From: Macrobrachium rosenbergii
Taxonomy: Eukaryota; Arthropoda; Malacostraca; Decapoda; Palaemonidae
NCBI RefSeq assembly: GCF_040412425.1
Contig: NC_089767.1
Span: forward strand, 1,886,969-1,950,968
Reading direction: 5' to 3'
Length of the DNA: 64,000 bases
A model generated the notes under the pieces. It was not told where the DNA came from. It did no database searches and worked only from the letters and a program-made list of their open reading frames with translations. Of this stretch, positions 31,953 to 44,275 are shown piece after piece; positions within the stretch are counted from its first letter, which is position 1, and each line of letters opens with the position of its first letter. The translations under genes were made by a program, and so were the position numbers.

Positions 31953-32259
31953 AAGAATAGAGGTTTATTACCGCGCATACATACATATACCTGTCATTTT
32001 CGGATACATTTATTAGAGATAGGATTGACGTATCATAATTTCATCATCAAAGTCTATATTTCCCATTCTATTTTGATTATCGGAGTACATAATGTTCTTA
32101 GTTTATTGGTGCATAACTTATTGTTGTCTTTCTTTCTGATGATTATCATGAATTACTTGACGAATAATCGGTTATTTTTTCTTTTCAGGTAAGATACCGA
32201 TTTAATTCTTGGTGATTAAGACACGAGTTCTACTGGGAGAAGCCGTAAGTACTTTTTTG
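31953..32259. other. unannotated stretch
   Basis: No recognised feature. Confidence 0.4.
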
Positions 32260-32720
<461 letters not shown>

Positions 32721-32789
32721 TTTCATAGCCATTTGTCCTTCCTCCAATCATTTACCGAGACCTCATACACTATGCTGAGAAATATTCCG

Positions 32790-32935
32790 TAAAGAGAATC
32801 CGCATGCAATTGAAATTTTATGCAATATTCCTGATCAGAATCTCCCGCTGCCCCGTGATGCTATCAGCTGACTCCCATCGGTTGTTTTAAAATTGCATAA
32901 AATCGGAATGATTGCACGGCGTTGCTTTGCATGAG
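32790..32935. other. single-copy-like block rich in ATGCAAT-type motifs
   Basis: Between microsatellites, about 145 bp without any transposon signature contain GCATGCAATTGAA, TTATGCAATATT, AATTGCATAAAAT and TTTGCATGAG. This is a cluster of octamer/homeodomain-like words on both strands. No coding frame. Possible regulatory or conserved non-coding sequence (inference). Confidence 0.35.
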
Positions 32936-33038
32936 ATACATCGGTGGATTCGTTTCTGTTTTCTGCATAATTAGCTTATTTTTTTGTCATTTTCTCATTT
33001 CCGCTGTCATTTTCTACTTTACAGTTCTTTTTGTGAGT

Positions 33039-33041
<3 letters not shown>

Positions 33042-33116
<75 letters not shown>

Positions 33117-33289
33117 TATATAACTCGATCTTTTTGCAGCTCTGTTCATTAAGGTAAAGGTTTCATCGAACACAAACACATACATATATGTGTATATATA
33201 TATATATACATATATATATACATACACAGATATGTATTATATATATATATATATATATATATAAGTATTTATATATACACATACATGTA

Positions 33290-33344
<55 letters not shown>

Positions 33345-33350
33345 GTATAA
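33042..33350. repeat. (CT)n and (TA)n microsatellites
   Basis: CT at 33042-33113, then TA/CATA runs at 33180-33262 and 33293-33332 with GTATGTAT at the end. Confidence 0.94.
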
Positions 33351-33503
33351 GTATAACACATCATAAACCATCAATGGAGCAGGATCAAAAGAGGCAGTTT
33401 ACTCCCCAGACATACATCATAACTTCCACTTTTCTGTGATAAAATCTATTCTACGCAGAACATTTTCCCCAGGTAAAACGAAACATATCTCATTTGAAAT
33501 TAG

Positions 33504-33823
33504 GCCCCGTAGTGGGGTAGTGCCTTCAGTGCACCTCATGCAGTGCACTGTAGGCATTACTTAAGGTTCTTTGCAGCGTCCCCTCGGCCCCTAGCTGCAA
33601 CCCCTTTCATTCCTTTTACTGTACTTCCTCTCATATTCTCTTTCTTCCACCTTACTTTCCACCCTCTCCTAACAAGTGATTCTTAGTTCAACTGCTAAAA
33701 GTTTTCCTCCTGTTACATTTTTCAAACCTTCTTACTGTCTATTTCCGTTTCAGCGCTGAATGACCTCATAGGTCCCATCGCTTGGCCTTTGGCCTAAATT
33801 CTATGTTCAGTTCAATTCAATTC
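33504..33823 (+). mobile_element. family B1 element
   Basis: Complete, from CCCCGTAGTGGGG to GGCCTTTGGCCTAAATTCTA and TTCAATTCAATTC. Confidence 0.92.
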
Positions 33824-34100
33824 CTTTGAAATTAGCCGCAGGAGAGCCAAACCCTTGTCGACCCAACGAGGAAAACAAAATTAACATGGAGAACATTTTT
33901 GTTGTGGAAAGTGTCACTGCCGTTATAGGTACTCTTGGTCCTCCATGAGAGCTTGGAAGCTGTGCCTTCAAAAGCACTTCTGTACAGTCTGTTGATCTTA
34001 CATCTTAGAAATAAGAGGGAGAGGGAGTTTCTAGATAGAGGCTAGAGACAGGCATACGGACAGACAGGCGTAAAAGAGGGCTCTATAAGATTTGATTTTG

Positions 34101-34428
34101 TTTATGAAATTCAGACAGTCAAGCCAAGCGCCGGGGCACTTTCGGCCATTCAGCTCTTCTTAAGACAGTGAAAAGAAAGAAGGAGTTGGAGTGGTTGGAC
34201 AGCAAGATAGAAAGAGATTCAGAAAATAAAAGTGATGAAGTACAAGGATCTAAAGGTGGAAATGGTAGAAAATCCCTCCAAGAAAGGAAACGGGAACGGA
34301 GATGAAGTAAAAGGCTAGAATTTGGTGCGGCTAGGGGCCGAAGGGACGCTGCAAACACCCATTTAGTCATGCCTGCAGGCTACCAAGTGAGGTGCACTGA
34401 CGGCACTACCCCCTACCGGGGGGGGGGG
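34101..34428 (-). mobile_element. family B2 element, full length
   Basis: From TTATGAAATTCAGACAGTCA through GGAGTTGGAGTGGTTGGACA, GATGAAGTACAAGGATCTAA, GGCTAGGGGCCGAAGGGACG to GGCACTACCCCCTACCGGGG. The end continues as a G-run. It serves as a good reference for B2. Confidence 0.92.
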
Positions 34429-34449
34429 AGAAATTCCTGAGATGTATTA

Positions 34450-34760
34450 GTATTGCACCAGCCCCGGTTTTTTGCCATGCCCCTTAGGTTAGGTTTAGGT
34501 TAGGTTAGGTTGGGTTGGGTTGCGTTAGATTAGGTTAGGTTAGGTGATAGTGGTATTAGAGTGATTTGGGTGTGGGAAACATAATTAGATTATTTTCAAG
34601 TAAATTCTGTGGTTAGTTTTTAAGATATGGCGTCCCGCTTTATTCAGGGAAAGGGCCTGGTACTCGGTTACATCTCGGGAACATGCGATCGGGGGGCATG
34701 TATAAAAGACTGTAAGGATCTGGTGAAGAATCCCACTTTTTGCAGAAGAACTGAGAGGAA
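34450..34760 (+). repeat. dispersed repeat carrying TTAGG block
   Basis: Reverse complement of 9242-9500. Shared words are GCCATGCCCCT.GGTTAGG, GGGAAACATA, AGATTATTTTCAAG, AAGATATGG.GTCC, AGGGAAAGG and TACTCGGTTAC.TCTCGGGAA. The element is unidentified. Confidence 0.7.
34484..34545 (+). repeat. interstitial telomere-like (TTAGG)n
   Basis: Twelve 5-bp steps, nine of them TTAGG or a one-base variant (TTGGG, TTGCG, TTAGA), with a single inserted T. TTAGG is the common arthropod telomere unit. The flanks match 9242-9500, so the block belongs to a dispersed element. Confidence 0.85.
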
Positions 34761-35405
34761 GAAAGAGATTTAAATATTGAAAGTCAGCAGCAGAAAAAGA
34801 AAGCTGCTGAAACTTGAGAGAAATGTTCTCGGTGTTTTGCAACAGTTGATTTCGAAGGAAGCAGAGATCTTCATATTTTCTCCCAAACTTCCAAACCCCA
34901 CCTAGAAGAAACTTCCTTAAGAAACTTCCTTATGCATAAAAAAACTATTTCAGAAGTTGTTGCTGTTAGTAGTGTATTTGGCTTGCTTTTTTTTTTTTAA
35001 CTTCCGAACAGTAAGTGGTAAACTTTTTTGTCGGTTGTTTTAATGGACTTCGAAACCTCCCTTTTTAAATTTTTATTTCACCTGGGACACCTTTTTGTGT
35101 GTATGGCTTATTATAGGCTCTTTAAAGTTTTTCACGAATTTTTCAACCTGTTTTTCTTTAGTAAGTTTGGGGATTTGTGATTTTTATCGTTACAGTTTTC
35201 TTTGTAATATTTCCTGTTCCTCTGGAGGAAACTTTGTGTTACAGTACTTTCAACAGTTTTCCATCTGGTGTAATTTTTCCTGTACCGTAGTTCTGTTTTA
35301 GGTCGAATATTGTCAGTTTTATCGCCAACTTTTTAATTTGATTCGTGTAAGTTTAGTAGCTTTTGGTATCTTTTTTTTTCTCGTAGAGTCATTTTTTAGA
35401 GTCTT
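34761..35405. other. unannotated T-rich stretch
   Basis: No recognised gene or repeat. Confidence 0.45.
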
Positions 35406-35802
35406 TTTTAGTTTTCTGTAGAAGAAAACTATTGTGCCGGCTTTGTCTGTCTGTCCGCACTTTTTCTGTACGCCCTCAGACCTTAAAAACTACTGAGGCT
35501 AGAGGGCTGCAAATTGATATGTTGATCATCCACCCTCCAATCATCAAATATATTAAATTTTCAGCCTTCTAGCCTCCTCAGTAGTTTTTTATTTTATTTA
35601 AGGTTACAGTTGCCATAATCGTGCATCTGGCAACGATATAGGCCATGCCACCACTGGGCCCTGGTTAAATTTCATGGGCCGCGGCTCATACAGCATTACA
35701 CCGAGACCATCGAAAGATAGATTTATTTTTAGTGGCCTTGATTATACGAAGTACAAAAAACTCGATTGCGCCGAAGAAACTTCAGTGCATTTTTTACTTG
35801 TT
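35406..35802 (+). mobile_element. family C element
   Basis: All modules recognisable. Hairpin III is damaged (CCATCGAAA / TTTTAGTGG). It carries the extra CTC in hairpin II also seen at 31000-31398, marking a shared sublineage. Confidence 0.92.
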
Positions 35803-36165
35803 TGTTCTTGATTTTTGTCATAATTCGGTGTGATGCGTCCAAAATAATATTCAGACCACCCTCTCAGTAAAGACCCAATAAAGACGTGAAAAGGGAAAAA
35901 AAGTCATGTCTGGGGATTCGTCGAAATAATGTCGACAAACTTTTGCGTCTTATCAATAAACATTTTGAAGCGGGTAAAAAGTGCATTTTAGAAGCCTTTA
36001 CTCTGTGAAAATGGATCTCGCAGCCAGGAATTACCGACGGGAGGGAAATATCGTTTGGGGCTCAGTTAGTCAGTGAAAATGCTTTTGTGACTTCAAACGG
36101 GTTTTGTTTTACTGAATACGCTAAGGATGGAGGTGGCTGATTTCTGTCATTCCTATCTTTCTTTC
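35803..36165. other. unannotated stretch
   Basis: No recognised feature. Confidence 0.45.
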
Positions 36166-36368
36166 TTTTTTCTTTCTTCCTTGCTTTCTTTAAATCTAAC
36201 ATTTAATACTATTCTTCTTGAGTGGGATCTCTTCTCTTTTTTCTGTAGTTTCCTTTACTTCCTCTTACTTCTCCCTAATGAACACCTTAATATTCTTTGG
36301 AAGCTTCTTGAATTTCAAGTCAGTGGCCCCTTTGGTGGGCTAGTTTCCATATGAATAGGTTTCATACT

Positions 36369-36404
<36 letters not shown>

Positions 36405-36429
36405 TTCTTTGTAATGACTGTACTATGAT

Positions 36430-36492
<63 letters not shown>

Positions 36493-36564
36493 TTCTTTGG
36501 AAGCTTGAATTTCAAGTCAGTGGCCCCTATGGTGGGCTAGTTCCATATGAATAGGTTTCATACT

Positions 36565-36654
<90 letters not shown>

Positions 36655-36660
36655 CTTTAG
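36166..36660 (+). mobile_element. LINE 3' end plus tandem tails with (AAT)n
   Basis: LINE 3' UTR (TTGAGTGGGATCTCTTCTC, CTTACTTCTCCCTAATGAAC, ATTCTTTGGAAGC) is followed by an (AAT)n, an AATTTCTTTGTAATGACTG interruption, another (AAT)n, and a second tail copy at 36492-36568 that ends in (AAT)n to 36655. The tail is repeated within its own microsatellite. Confidence 0.85.
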
Positions 36661-37014
36661 CTGGAAACCCTAATGGATAAAGTGACAGACTATAAACCCA
36701 AGAAGGCTCTAACAAGGGAAGTCAGTCTGCAGAGAGAGACAAGTTAAAGGAACGAGTGATGTATAAATAAATAGATAAATATGAGGGAACAGAAAAAAAA
36801 ACCAGTACACCTGAATTCAGGAGACGTCACCAGCAGCAGCAGCAGAGAGCAGGAATGAATTTGCTCCTCTCTTGAACATTTTAGAAACCAGGAGATTCCA
36901 CATCTGCAACAGGCAAACTTCTTTTGAAGGTCTTATTATTTTAGTCCATCATAGATATGTGTACGAGTTCTTGCCTTGTGAAGAGGACATGAGACGTGAT
37001 TATTATGAAAAATA
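36661..37014. other. unannotated stretch
   Basis: No recognised gene. Includes a short CAG run at 36830-36845. Confidence 0.45.
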
Positions 37015-37298
37015 AACTAGTAAAAAATTTTTCTGTAGTGTATAATGCTGTATGAAACTCTCGGCCGGCCGTGGTGGTCTGTTGTTGAGCTACCAGGCGC
37101 ACGATCTTGGCTAAATTTAACCTTAAATGAAATACAAACTACTGAGGCTACAGGGCTGCAGTTTGATATGTTTGATGATTGAAGGGTGGATGATCAACAT
37201 ACCAATTTGCAGCCCTCCAGCCTCAGCAGCTTTTAAGAAAAAGTGAGGACGGACAGACAAAGCCATCTCAATAGTTATCTTTTACCGAAAACTAAAAA
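37015..37298 (-). mobile_element. family C element, truncated
   Basis: Hairpins III and IV are missing (CTAGTAAAAAATTTTTCTGTAG joins directly to TGTATAATGCTGTATGAAAC). The long hairpin is intact, with GCCTCAGCAGC on its right arm. Confidence 0.88.
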
Positions 37299-37309
37299 TT
37301 AGCAGCGTA

Positions 37310-37408
37310 ATTTGCAGCTCTGCTAAATATAGTGATGACCTAAAGATGACGTCTAATGTTGCAGCTCTCTGCTAAATATAGTGATGACCTAAAGATGACG
37401 TCTAATGG
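37310..37408. repeat. tandem duplication, 49-bp period
   Basis: GCTAAATATAGTGATGACCT and AAGATGACGTCTAATG occur twice with near-perfect identity, implying a recent event. Confidence 0.92.
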
Positions 37409-37671
37409 TGATTAAGGATAGTGATGGTTGGTCTACGTAATTTAAGATACCTTGTTTTTATAGTGGAGTAACAGGATACCCAACACTGCCCAGGCTATAC
37501 ATGACCCAGAATCGTTCTCATTGAAAGCCTGTTGGCCGTAGTAAAGCATGATTGGGTTACGCGCGAAACATTATCTCACATTTAAGAGGTTTGTTCATTA
37601 ATTAATTTGTTTGCGTCAGTGACATACAGCAAATTCATATGTATCGAGAGGGAGACAGGCCTGTGGAATAG
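37409..37671. other. fragment of an interspersed element
   Basis: ACCCAACACTGCCCAGGCTA and GGTTACGCGCGAAACATT resemble the head region of the element at 5245. Not otherwise placed. Confidence 0.4.
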
Positions 37672-37740
37672 ATTGGAATATAGAATTTAGGCCAAAGTCC
37701 AAGCGCTGGGACCTATGGTGTCATTCAGCGCTCAGGCCTG
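37672..37740 (-). mobile_element. family B1 end fragment
   Basis: GAATTTAGGCCAAAG and AAGCGCTGGGACCTATGG only, about 65 bp. Confidence 0.75.
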
Positions 37741-37774
37741 TGGAAGTGCAAAACAGTTTTATTTATGTTGCAAA

Positions 37775-39215
37775 TAATTTTTAGCATAATACTTTAAGTT
37801 CTGTGATTTTTTTTAAACAATCTGAAATGACTGTTATTAGCCTAATACTTTAAATCATATGATTTTTTTTTTACAATCATTTAAAATCATTTTTAGCATA
37901 ATACTTAAAGTCCTATGATTTTTTTAAATTCATCTAAATTTATTGTTTTTAGCATGACACTTTAAGTCCTGTGATTTTTTAAATAATCTAAAATGATTCT
38001 TTTAGCTTAATACTTTTAAGTCCAATGAGTTTTTACAACCATATAGAATTATTTTTAGCATAATATTTAAAGTCCCATGATTTTTTCTAAATTCATCTAA
38101 ATTTATTGTTTTTAACTTAATACTTTATGTCCAGTTATTTTTTTAAATCATCTAAAATTATGGTTTTTAGCTTAATACTTTAAGCCCTATGATTTTTTTT
38201 ACAATCGTATAAAATTATTTTTAGCATAATACTTAAAATCCTATGATTTTTTTACAATCATATAAAATTATTTTTAGCATAATACTTAAAGTCCTATGAT
38301 TTTTTAAATTTCTAAATTTATTGTTTTTAGCATAATACTTTAAGTCCTGTGATTTTCTTTAATCGTCTAAAATGATTGCTTTTAGCATAATACATAAAAG
38401 TCCTATGATTTTTTTGCAGTCACATAAAAGTATTCTTTTTAGCATAATACTTTAAGTTCTATGATTGTTTTACATCATCTAAAATTATCGATTTTAGCAT
38501 AATCCTTCAAGTCCTGTGATTTTTTACAATCATAAAATTATTTTTGGCATAATACTTTAAATCCTGTGATTTTTTTAAATGATCTTGAGTGACTGTTTTT
38601 TAGGTTAATACTTTAAGTCCTGTGATTTTTTTAAATTATCTAAAATGATTGTTTTTAGCATAATACTTAAAGTCCTATGATTTTTTTACAATCATATAAA
38701 ATTATTTTTAGCATAGTACTTTAAATCCTATGCTTGTTTTTTAAATCATCTAAAAATTGTGTTTTTTGCATAATACTTTACCGCCTATGATTTTTTTACA
38801 ATATATAAAATTATTCTTTTTAGCATAATACTTCAAGCCATATGACATTTTACAATCATATAAAATTATTTTTAGCATAATAATTATTTTTAGCATAATA
38901 CTTTTAAGCCCTTTGAATTTTTTTTACAGTCATATAAAATGATTGTTTTTAGCTTCATACTTTAAGTCCTATGATTTTTTACAATCATATAAAACTATTT
39001 TTAGCATAATACTTTAAGTCCTATGATTTTTTAAATAATCTCAAATTATTTTTTGCATAATGCTTCAAGTCCTATGATTTTTTCTAAATCTAAAATTATT
39101 ATTTTTTGCATAATACTTAAAAGTCCCATGATTTTTTTTACAATCGTATAAAATTATTCTTTTTAGCATAATACTTTAATTCATGTGATTTTAGAATCAT
39201 ATCTAAAATTGGTGG
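37775..39215. repeat. 53-57-bp AT-rich minisatellite, about 26 units
   Basis: Unit core TTTTTAGCATAATACTTTAA and GTCCTATGATTTTTT. Two variants intermix: ACAATCATATAAAATTA and AAATCATCTAAAATTATTG. Units drift in length through the T-run. Confidence 0.93.
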
Positions 39216-39529
39216 AAATGTATTGAATGTTTTGTCCCAGCTGTAAATGTTAATGCTTCACCACTCCCAAATTATATGGGTTACCCCTGTGATATAAATA
39301 ATATATGTCATCGCTCCCAGTTTTAAAAATTACTTTTAAAGAAAAAAGATAAGAAAAGACCCTGACAAAAAGATTGGGCTCGTATGTTTGTTGGGATTCG
39401 CTTTTATTACTTGGAAAATCACAAAACTTCAATTTTAGCGATGACCCTTCCAGCTGACAAGTATTGCAATAAACTCTTCGTGCAAGTATGCTTGCACACC
39501 TGTAATATCAAAATGACGGCGATATTCCG
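39216..39529. other. unannotated stretch
   Basis: No recognised feature. Confidence 0.45.
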
Positions 39530-39780
39530 GTCATTTTACAATGTAGCGAACTGATTGCAAAATTTTTTTTGCAATGCATCGAACTGATTGCAAATTTTTT
39601 TTGCAATGCATCGAACTGGTTGGAAATTTTTTTTGCTATGCATCGAACCGATTGCAAATTTTTTTTTGCAATGCATCGAACTGATTGCAAAATTTTTGGC
39701 AATATATCGAACTGATTGCAAATTTTTTGGTAATGCATCGAACTGATTGCTATTTTTTTTCAAAGCATCGAACTGATGAA
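39530..39780. repeat. 32-33-bp minisatellite, about 8 units
   Basis: Core GCATCGAACTGATTGCAAA plus a T7-T9 run. Steps measured 33 (39547 to 39580) and 32 (39580 to 39612). Frames stay open in places because of the period. Confidence 0.93.
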
Positions 39781-39835
39781 AGAAATATAGGATCCACGTT
39801 GCGACACATATATTTTAAGAGGTGTTTACGATATA

Positions 39836-40191
39836 AACAAGTTTGCTGTACAACGTATAATCACTGCCACCGAAAATATATCTATCTTTCGGTGGTCTCG
39901 GTATACTGCTGTATGAGCCGTGGTCATGAAACTTTAACTACGGCCCGGTGGTGGCCTGTCCTATATCGTTGCCAGACGCACGATTATGGCTAACTTTAAA
40001 CTGAAATAAAATGAAAACTACTAAGGCTAGAGGGCTGCAATTTGTTATGTTCAATGGCTGGAGGATGGGTAATCAACATACCAATTTGCGGCCCTCTAGC
40101 CTCAGTAGTTTTTAAGATCTGAGGGCGGACAGAAAAAGTGCGGACGGACAGACAAAGCCGGCACAATAATTTTCTTTTCAGAAAACTAAAA
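39836..40191 (-). mobile_element. family C element, terminal hairpin lost
   Basis: ACAAGTTTGCTGTACAACG shows deletion of the GCGCCGAAG hairpin. Hairpin III is present (CCACCGAAAATATATCTATC...TTTCGGTGG) and so is the long hairpin. Confidence 0.9.
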
Positions 40192-40407
40192 CACCAATTA
40201 AAACCATAATTGTCTGCAGGATAGAATACGTGAAAATTCAGCCGATGTTGTTAGTGAAAAAGTGAACCCTAGAACATTAGCCTTCCAGTATAAGATCCTG
40301 AATTATAATTGGACGACGAAAATTCGATAGTGAGCCAATCAGCAATTCGACCCTCGAAGCATGGCCCTGGGGTCCTGGACTGCACGTGACTAGTTATAGG
40401 CTAGCTA

Positions 40408-40416
<9 letters not shown>

Positions 40417-40461
<45 letters not shown>

Positions 40462-40472
40462 CACACATTATA

Positions 40473-40543
<71 letters not shown>

Positions 40544-40624
40544 ATATATATATAGAGATAGATCTTCCTAGCCTGCATTATTCATCACGTAGTACAGGTA
40601 TCTGTTTCAATCTGGTTTAGTACC

Positions 40625-40709
<85 letters not shown>

Positions 40710-40738
40710 AATATACATACATATATATAAAAGTATAT

Positions 40739-40793
<55 letters not shown>

Positions 40794-40873
40794 CACTGTA
40801 TATATACACGCATGGCATTGAACCATATCGAAACAGATACTTAGTAGTCGATGCAGGCTGGGAAGATCTAAAT
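40417..40873. repeat. inverted repeat (about 70-bp arms) around TA arrays, with (CT)n and (TA)n on the left
   Basis: Left arm 40560-40627 (AGATCTTCCTAGCCTGCAT, TATCTGTTTCAAT) and right arm 40807-40873 (ATATCGAAACAGATA, ATGCAGGCTGGGAAGATCT) are reverse complements. TA fills 40627-40800. CT lies at 40417-40457 and another TA run at 40478-40535. Confidence 0.85.
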
Positions 40874-41039
40874 TCAAAGACTGATCAGATTTATGAAAAT
40901 ATTTATGCAGTGCCATAACAAAACTCAGTGTTCTGGTCCAGCAATTTAAGAAGCGAGTCAGCTGCTGAACGCCAAAGGCTCGTATTCAAACATGGAAGAA
41001 TGAAGTAGTTCAAACATTTCCTCTGGACAAACAGGTATT

Positions 41040-41346
41040 TGGGGTAGTGCCGTCAGTGCACCTCATGCGGTGCACTGTAGGCATTACTTGAGGTTTTTTG
41101 CAATGTGCCTTCGACCCCTAGTTGTAACCCCTTTTGTTCCATTTACTGTACCTCCTTTCACACTCTCTCTTTTCCATCTGACTCTCCACCCTCTCTTAAC
41201 AACTGATTCATAGTGCAACTGCTTTGAGGTTTTCCTCCTGTTACGCCTTTCAAACATTTTACTGTCAATTTCCGTCTCAGCGCTGAATGTCCTCATTGGT
41301 CCCAGTGGTTGCCCTTTGGCCTAAATTCTATATTCAGTTCAATTCA
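41040..41346 (+). mobile_element. family B1 element
   Basis: GGGGTAGTGCCGTCAGTGCA to GGCCTAAATTCTATATTCAG. Complete apart from the first about 10 bp. Confidence 0.9.
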
Positions 41347-41567
41347 GCTCAGTTCCAAATATCTCGGAGACATTCTCAGTATACAGAATTTCGTAGGTAA
41401 AATGAGGTGTTTCCCAAGAATGAACATGCAATCAAGATTGATATTTAGATTTTATGAGCTTATGTTGTAGAAGAACCGCGGTCAGTTCAGGTATGTGGGA
41501 GTGTGGATTATTGTCCTGGCAATGGTTGACTCATGTCTAAAAGTTTCTTTGAGATAATGTTAACTTG

Positions 41568-41988
41568 ATTTTAGCTTCACGTAAAAGAGAACTATTGTGC
41601 CGGCTTTGTCTGTCCGTCCGCACTTTTTCTGTCCACACTTTTGTCTGTCCGCCCTCAAATCTTAAAAACTACTGAGGCTAGAGGGTTGCAAACTGGTATG
41701 TTGATCATCCACCCTCCAATCATCAAGCATACCAAATTGCAGCCCTCTAGCCTCAGTAGTTTTTTTTATTTTATTTAAGGTTAAAGTTAGCCTTAATCGT
41801 TCATCTGGCAACAATACAGGCCAGGCCACCACCGGACCGTGGTTAAAGTTTCATGGGCCGCTGCTCATACAGCATTATACCGAGACCACCGAAAGACAGA
41901 TCTGTTTTCAGTGGCTTTGATTATATGCTGAAGCGGCTGTACAGAAAACTCGATTGCCCTGAAAAAATTTCGGCGCATTTGTTACTTT
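41568..41988 (+). mobile_element. family C element
   Basis: Hairpin I start altered (TTAGCTTCACGTAAAAGAG). Hairpins II and III present. Terminal hairpin degraded (GCCCTGAAAAAATTTCGGCGC). Confidence 0.92.
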
Positions 41989-42186
41989 TTCAAGTTGAGC
42001 CTACTGTTTCTTTATTTGCAGTGGAAGTAGAGCTACTTGTTGCTGAGACTGACAATATTTATGACTGATGATAGTTTTAGTGATGGATTGATAATTATTC
42101 TGATGATGATGATGATACCAGCCATGACGACAATAATTTATGTCGCAGTTCTGCAAGATTTCTTTTGATGTTTCTAGTGTTGAATA

Positions 42187-42454
42187 GAAGAATACAGAAT
42201 TTAGGCCAAAGGCCAAGCTCTGGGACCAATGAGGTCATTCAGCGCTGCAACGGAAGTTGACAGTAAAAATGTTTGAAAGATGTAACAGGAGGAAAACCTC
42301 GCGGTTGCATTGTGGATCGGTTGTTAGGAGATGGTGGAAAGGCAGATGGAAGAAAGGGAATATGAACGGAGATACAGTAAAATGAATGAAAGGGGTTGCA
42401 GCTGGGGGCCGAAGGGACGCTGCAAAGAACCTTAAGCAATGCCTACAGTGCACA
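42187..42454 (-). mobile_element. family B1 element
   Basis: AGAATTTAGGCCAAAGGCCA to CCTACAGTGCAC. The final hairpin part is missing. Confidence 0.9.
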
Positions 42455-42744
42455 ATACATTTCACTGTCAAAAGTACGGTGGTGATGACGTAAGGTGTTA
42501 ATGACTTGCGTGAATTGATGAGGACAGACATAATTTCAAATGCTGTCGATAACTATCGGAATTCTTGATGACAGACGAGTGATGGCAATTAAAGATGATA
42601 ATTATTCGAAGGTTGATGATTGTGAAAGTACTGGTAACGATAACAGTGGTAAGAAACAACATGACGTATCAACATGATGATGGTAATGAGTTAATCAGTA
42701 ATTAAGTAGTACCTGTTCGCTTTGCACTAGATTTTATCGAAGAT
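42455..42744. other. unannotated stretch rich in GATGAT words
   Basis: Cryptically simple sequence (GATGAT, TGATGA). No gene. Confidence 0.4.
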
Positions 42745-43760
42745 ATTGATGATGCTTACTAAATACGTGAATCAATATTAGTATTGACTGGTAAACAGAT
42801 GAATCAATATTGATGTTGATTGGGAAAGAGATTAATCAGTATTCATGTTGATTGGGAAACAGGTTAATCAGCATTGATGTTGATTGGGAAACAGGTTAAT
42901 CAGTATTGATGTTGATTGGGAAACAGGTGAATCAATATTGATGTTAATTGGTAAATAGGTGAATCAATATTGATGTTGCTTAGTAAACACGTGAATAAGT
43001 ATTGGTGTTGATTGGGAAACATGGGAGTCAATATTGATGTTGATTGCTTAACGGATGATTCAATAATGATGTTTCTTGGTAAACACGTGAATCAGTAATG
43101 ATGTTGATTGGGGAAACAGGTGAGTCAATATTGATGTTTTTGGTAGAGAGGTAAATCAGCATTGATGTTGCTTGGGAAACAGGTGAATCAATATTGATGT
43201 TGCTTGTTAAACAGGTGAATCAGCGCTGATGTTGTTTGGTAGACAGAGGAATCAATACTGATGTTGCTTGGTAAACAGGTAAATCAGTATTGATGTTGCT
43301 TGGTTAAACAGGTGGATCAGTATTGATGTTGCTTGGTTAAACAGGTGAATCATTATTGATGTTGCTTGGTAAACAGGTGAATCAATTTTTATGTTGCTTG
43401 GTAAACAGGTGAATCAATTTTTATGTTGCTTTGTAAACAAGTGAATCAATACTGCTGTTGCTTGGTAAACAGAAGAATCAATATTGCTGTTGCTTGGTAA
43501 ACAGGTGAATCAATTTTTATGTTGCTTGGTAAACAGGTGAATCAATTTTTATGTTGCTTGGTAAACAGGTGAATCAATTTTTATGTTGCTTGGTAAACAG
43601 GTGAATCAATTTTTATGTTGCTTGGTAAACAGGTGAATCAATTTTTATGTTGCTTTGTAAACAAGTGAATCAATACTGCTGTTGCTTGGTAAACAGAAGA
43701 ATCAATATTGCTGTTGCTTGGTAAACAGGTGAATCAATATTGATGTTGCTTGGTAAAATT
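42745..43760. repeat. 32-bp minisatellite, about 31 units, with 224-bp higher-order repeat
   Basis: Unit TTGATGTTGCTTGGTAAACA + GGTGAATCAATA. Marker variants recur at 224 bp (7 x 32): TTGTAAACAA at 43431 and 43655, and AGAAGAATCA at 43471 and 43695. The left third is older and more diverged. Confidence 0.95.
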
Positions 43761-43774
43761 TTGAAGAGACCCAA

Positions 43775-44275
43775 TTAGCTCTCTAAGGATTCCTCGGTTC
43801 ACGAAATAGTTTATCCTTAACCAATTAATTTGAGGATCTCTCTCCCCATTTTGTCCTACTGTTTCTTAAAACATTGATCTCTTAATGAGGTAAATCTGTC
43901 ATATGTGACTTATTTTAACTGTCGTAACCGCCCCGATATCTGCAAATCCAGGTTTTTTCGGTTCAACAAGTACTTCATTCTTTGCCGATTAACTTTAGAA
44001 TTCTTTCCCGATTTTGTCCTCGCGTTTCCTATAACCTTGATCTTTTAAACAGGTAAATCTATCCTATGTGACATTTATTTTAACTGCCGTAAACTGAAAA
44101 AGCCGTTTTAACTTCTTTTCCCTCAGATCTCAGCAGAAATAGTTCCACGAGTGGCCTTTATTGATCTTGTACAGAGTTAAATCTATCGTACGTGACTTAT
44201 TTTAACTGCCGTAATCTAAAAAAAAAAAATGCTTTTAACTTCTCTTCCCTTTGATCGCAGAAACAGTTCCACGAG
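43775..44275. repeat. three diverged tandem units, irregular period
   Basis: GTAAATCTGTCATATGTGAC near 43890, GTAAATCTATCCTATGTGAC near 44062 and TTAAATCTATCGTACGTGAC near 44175, each followed by TTATTTTAACTG.CGTAA. TTTTGTCCT and TTCCACGAG blocks are also shared between pairs. Confidence 0.75.

Noticed and set aside
34484..34545. Scar of a telomere fusion
   Set aside because: The block is short, one-directional and embedded in a dispersed element found elsewhere in the window.
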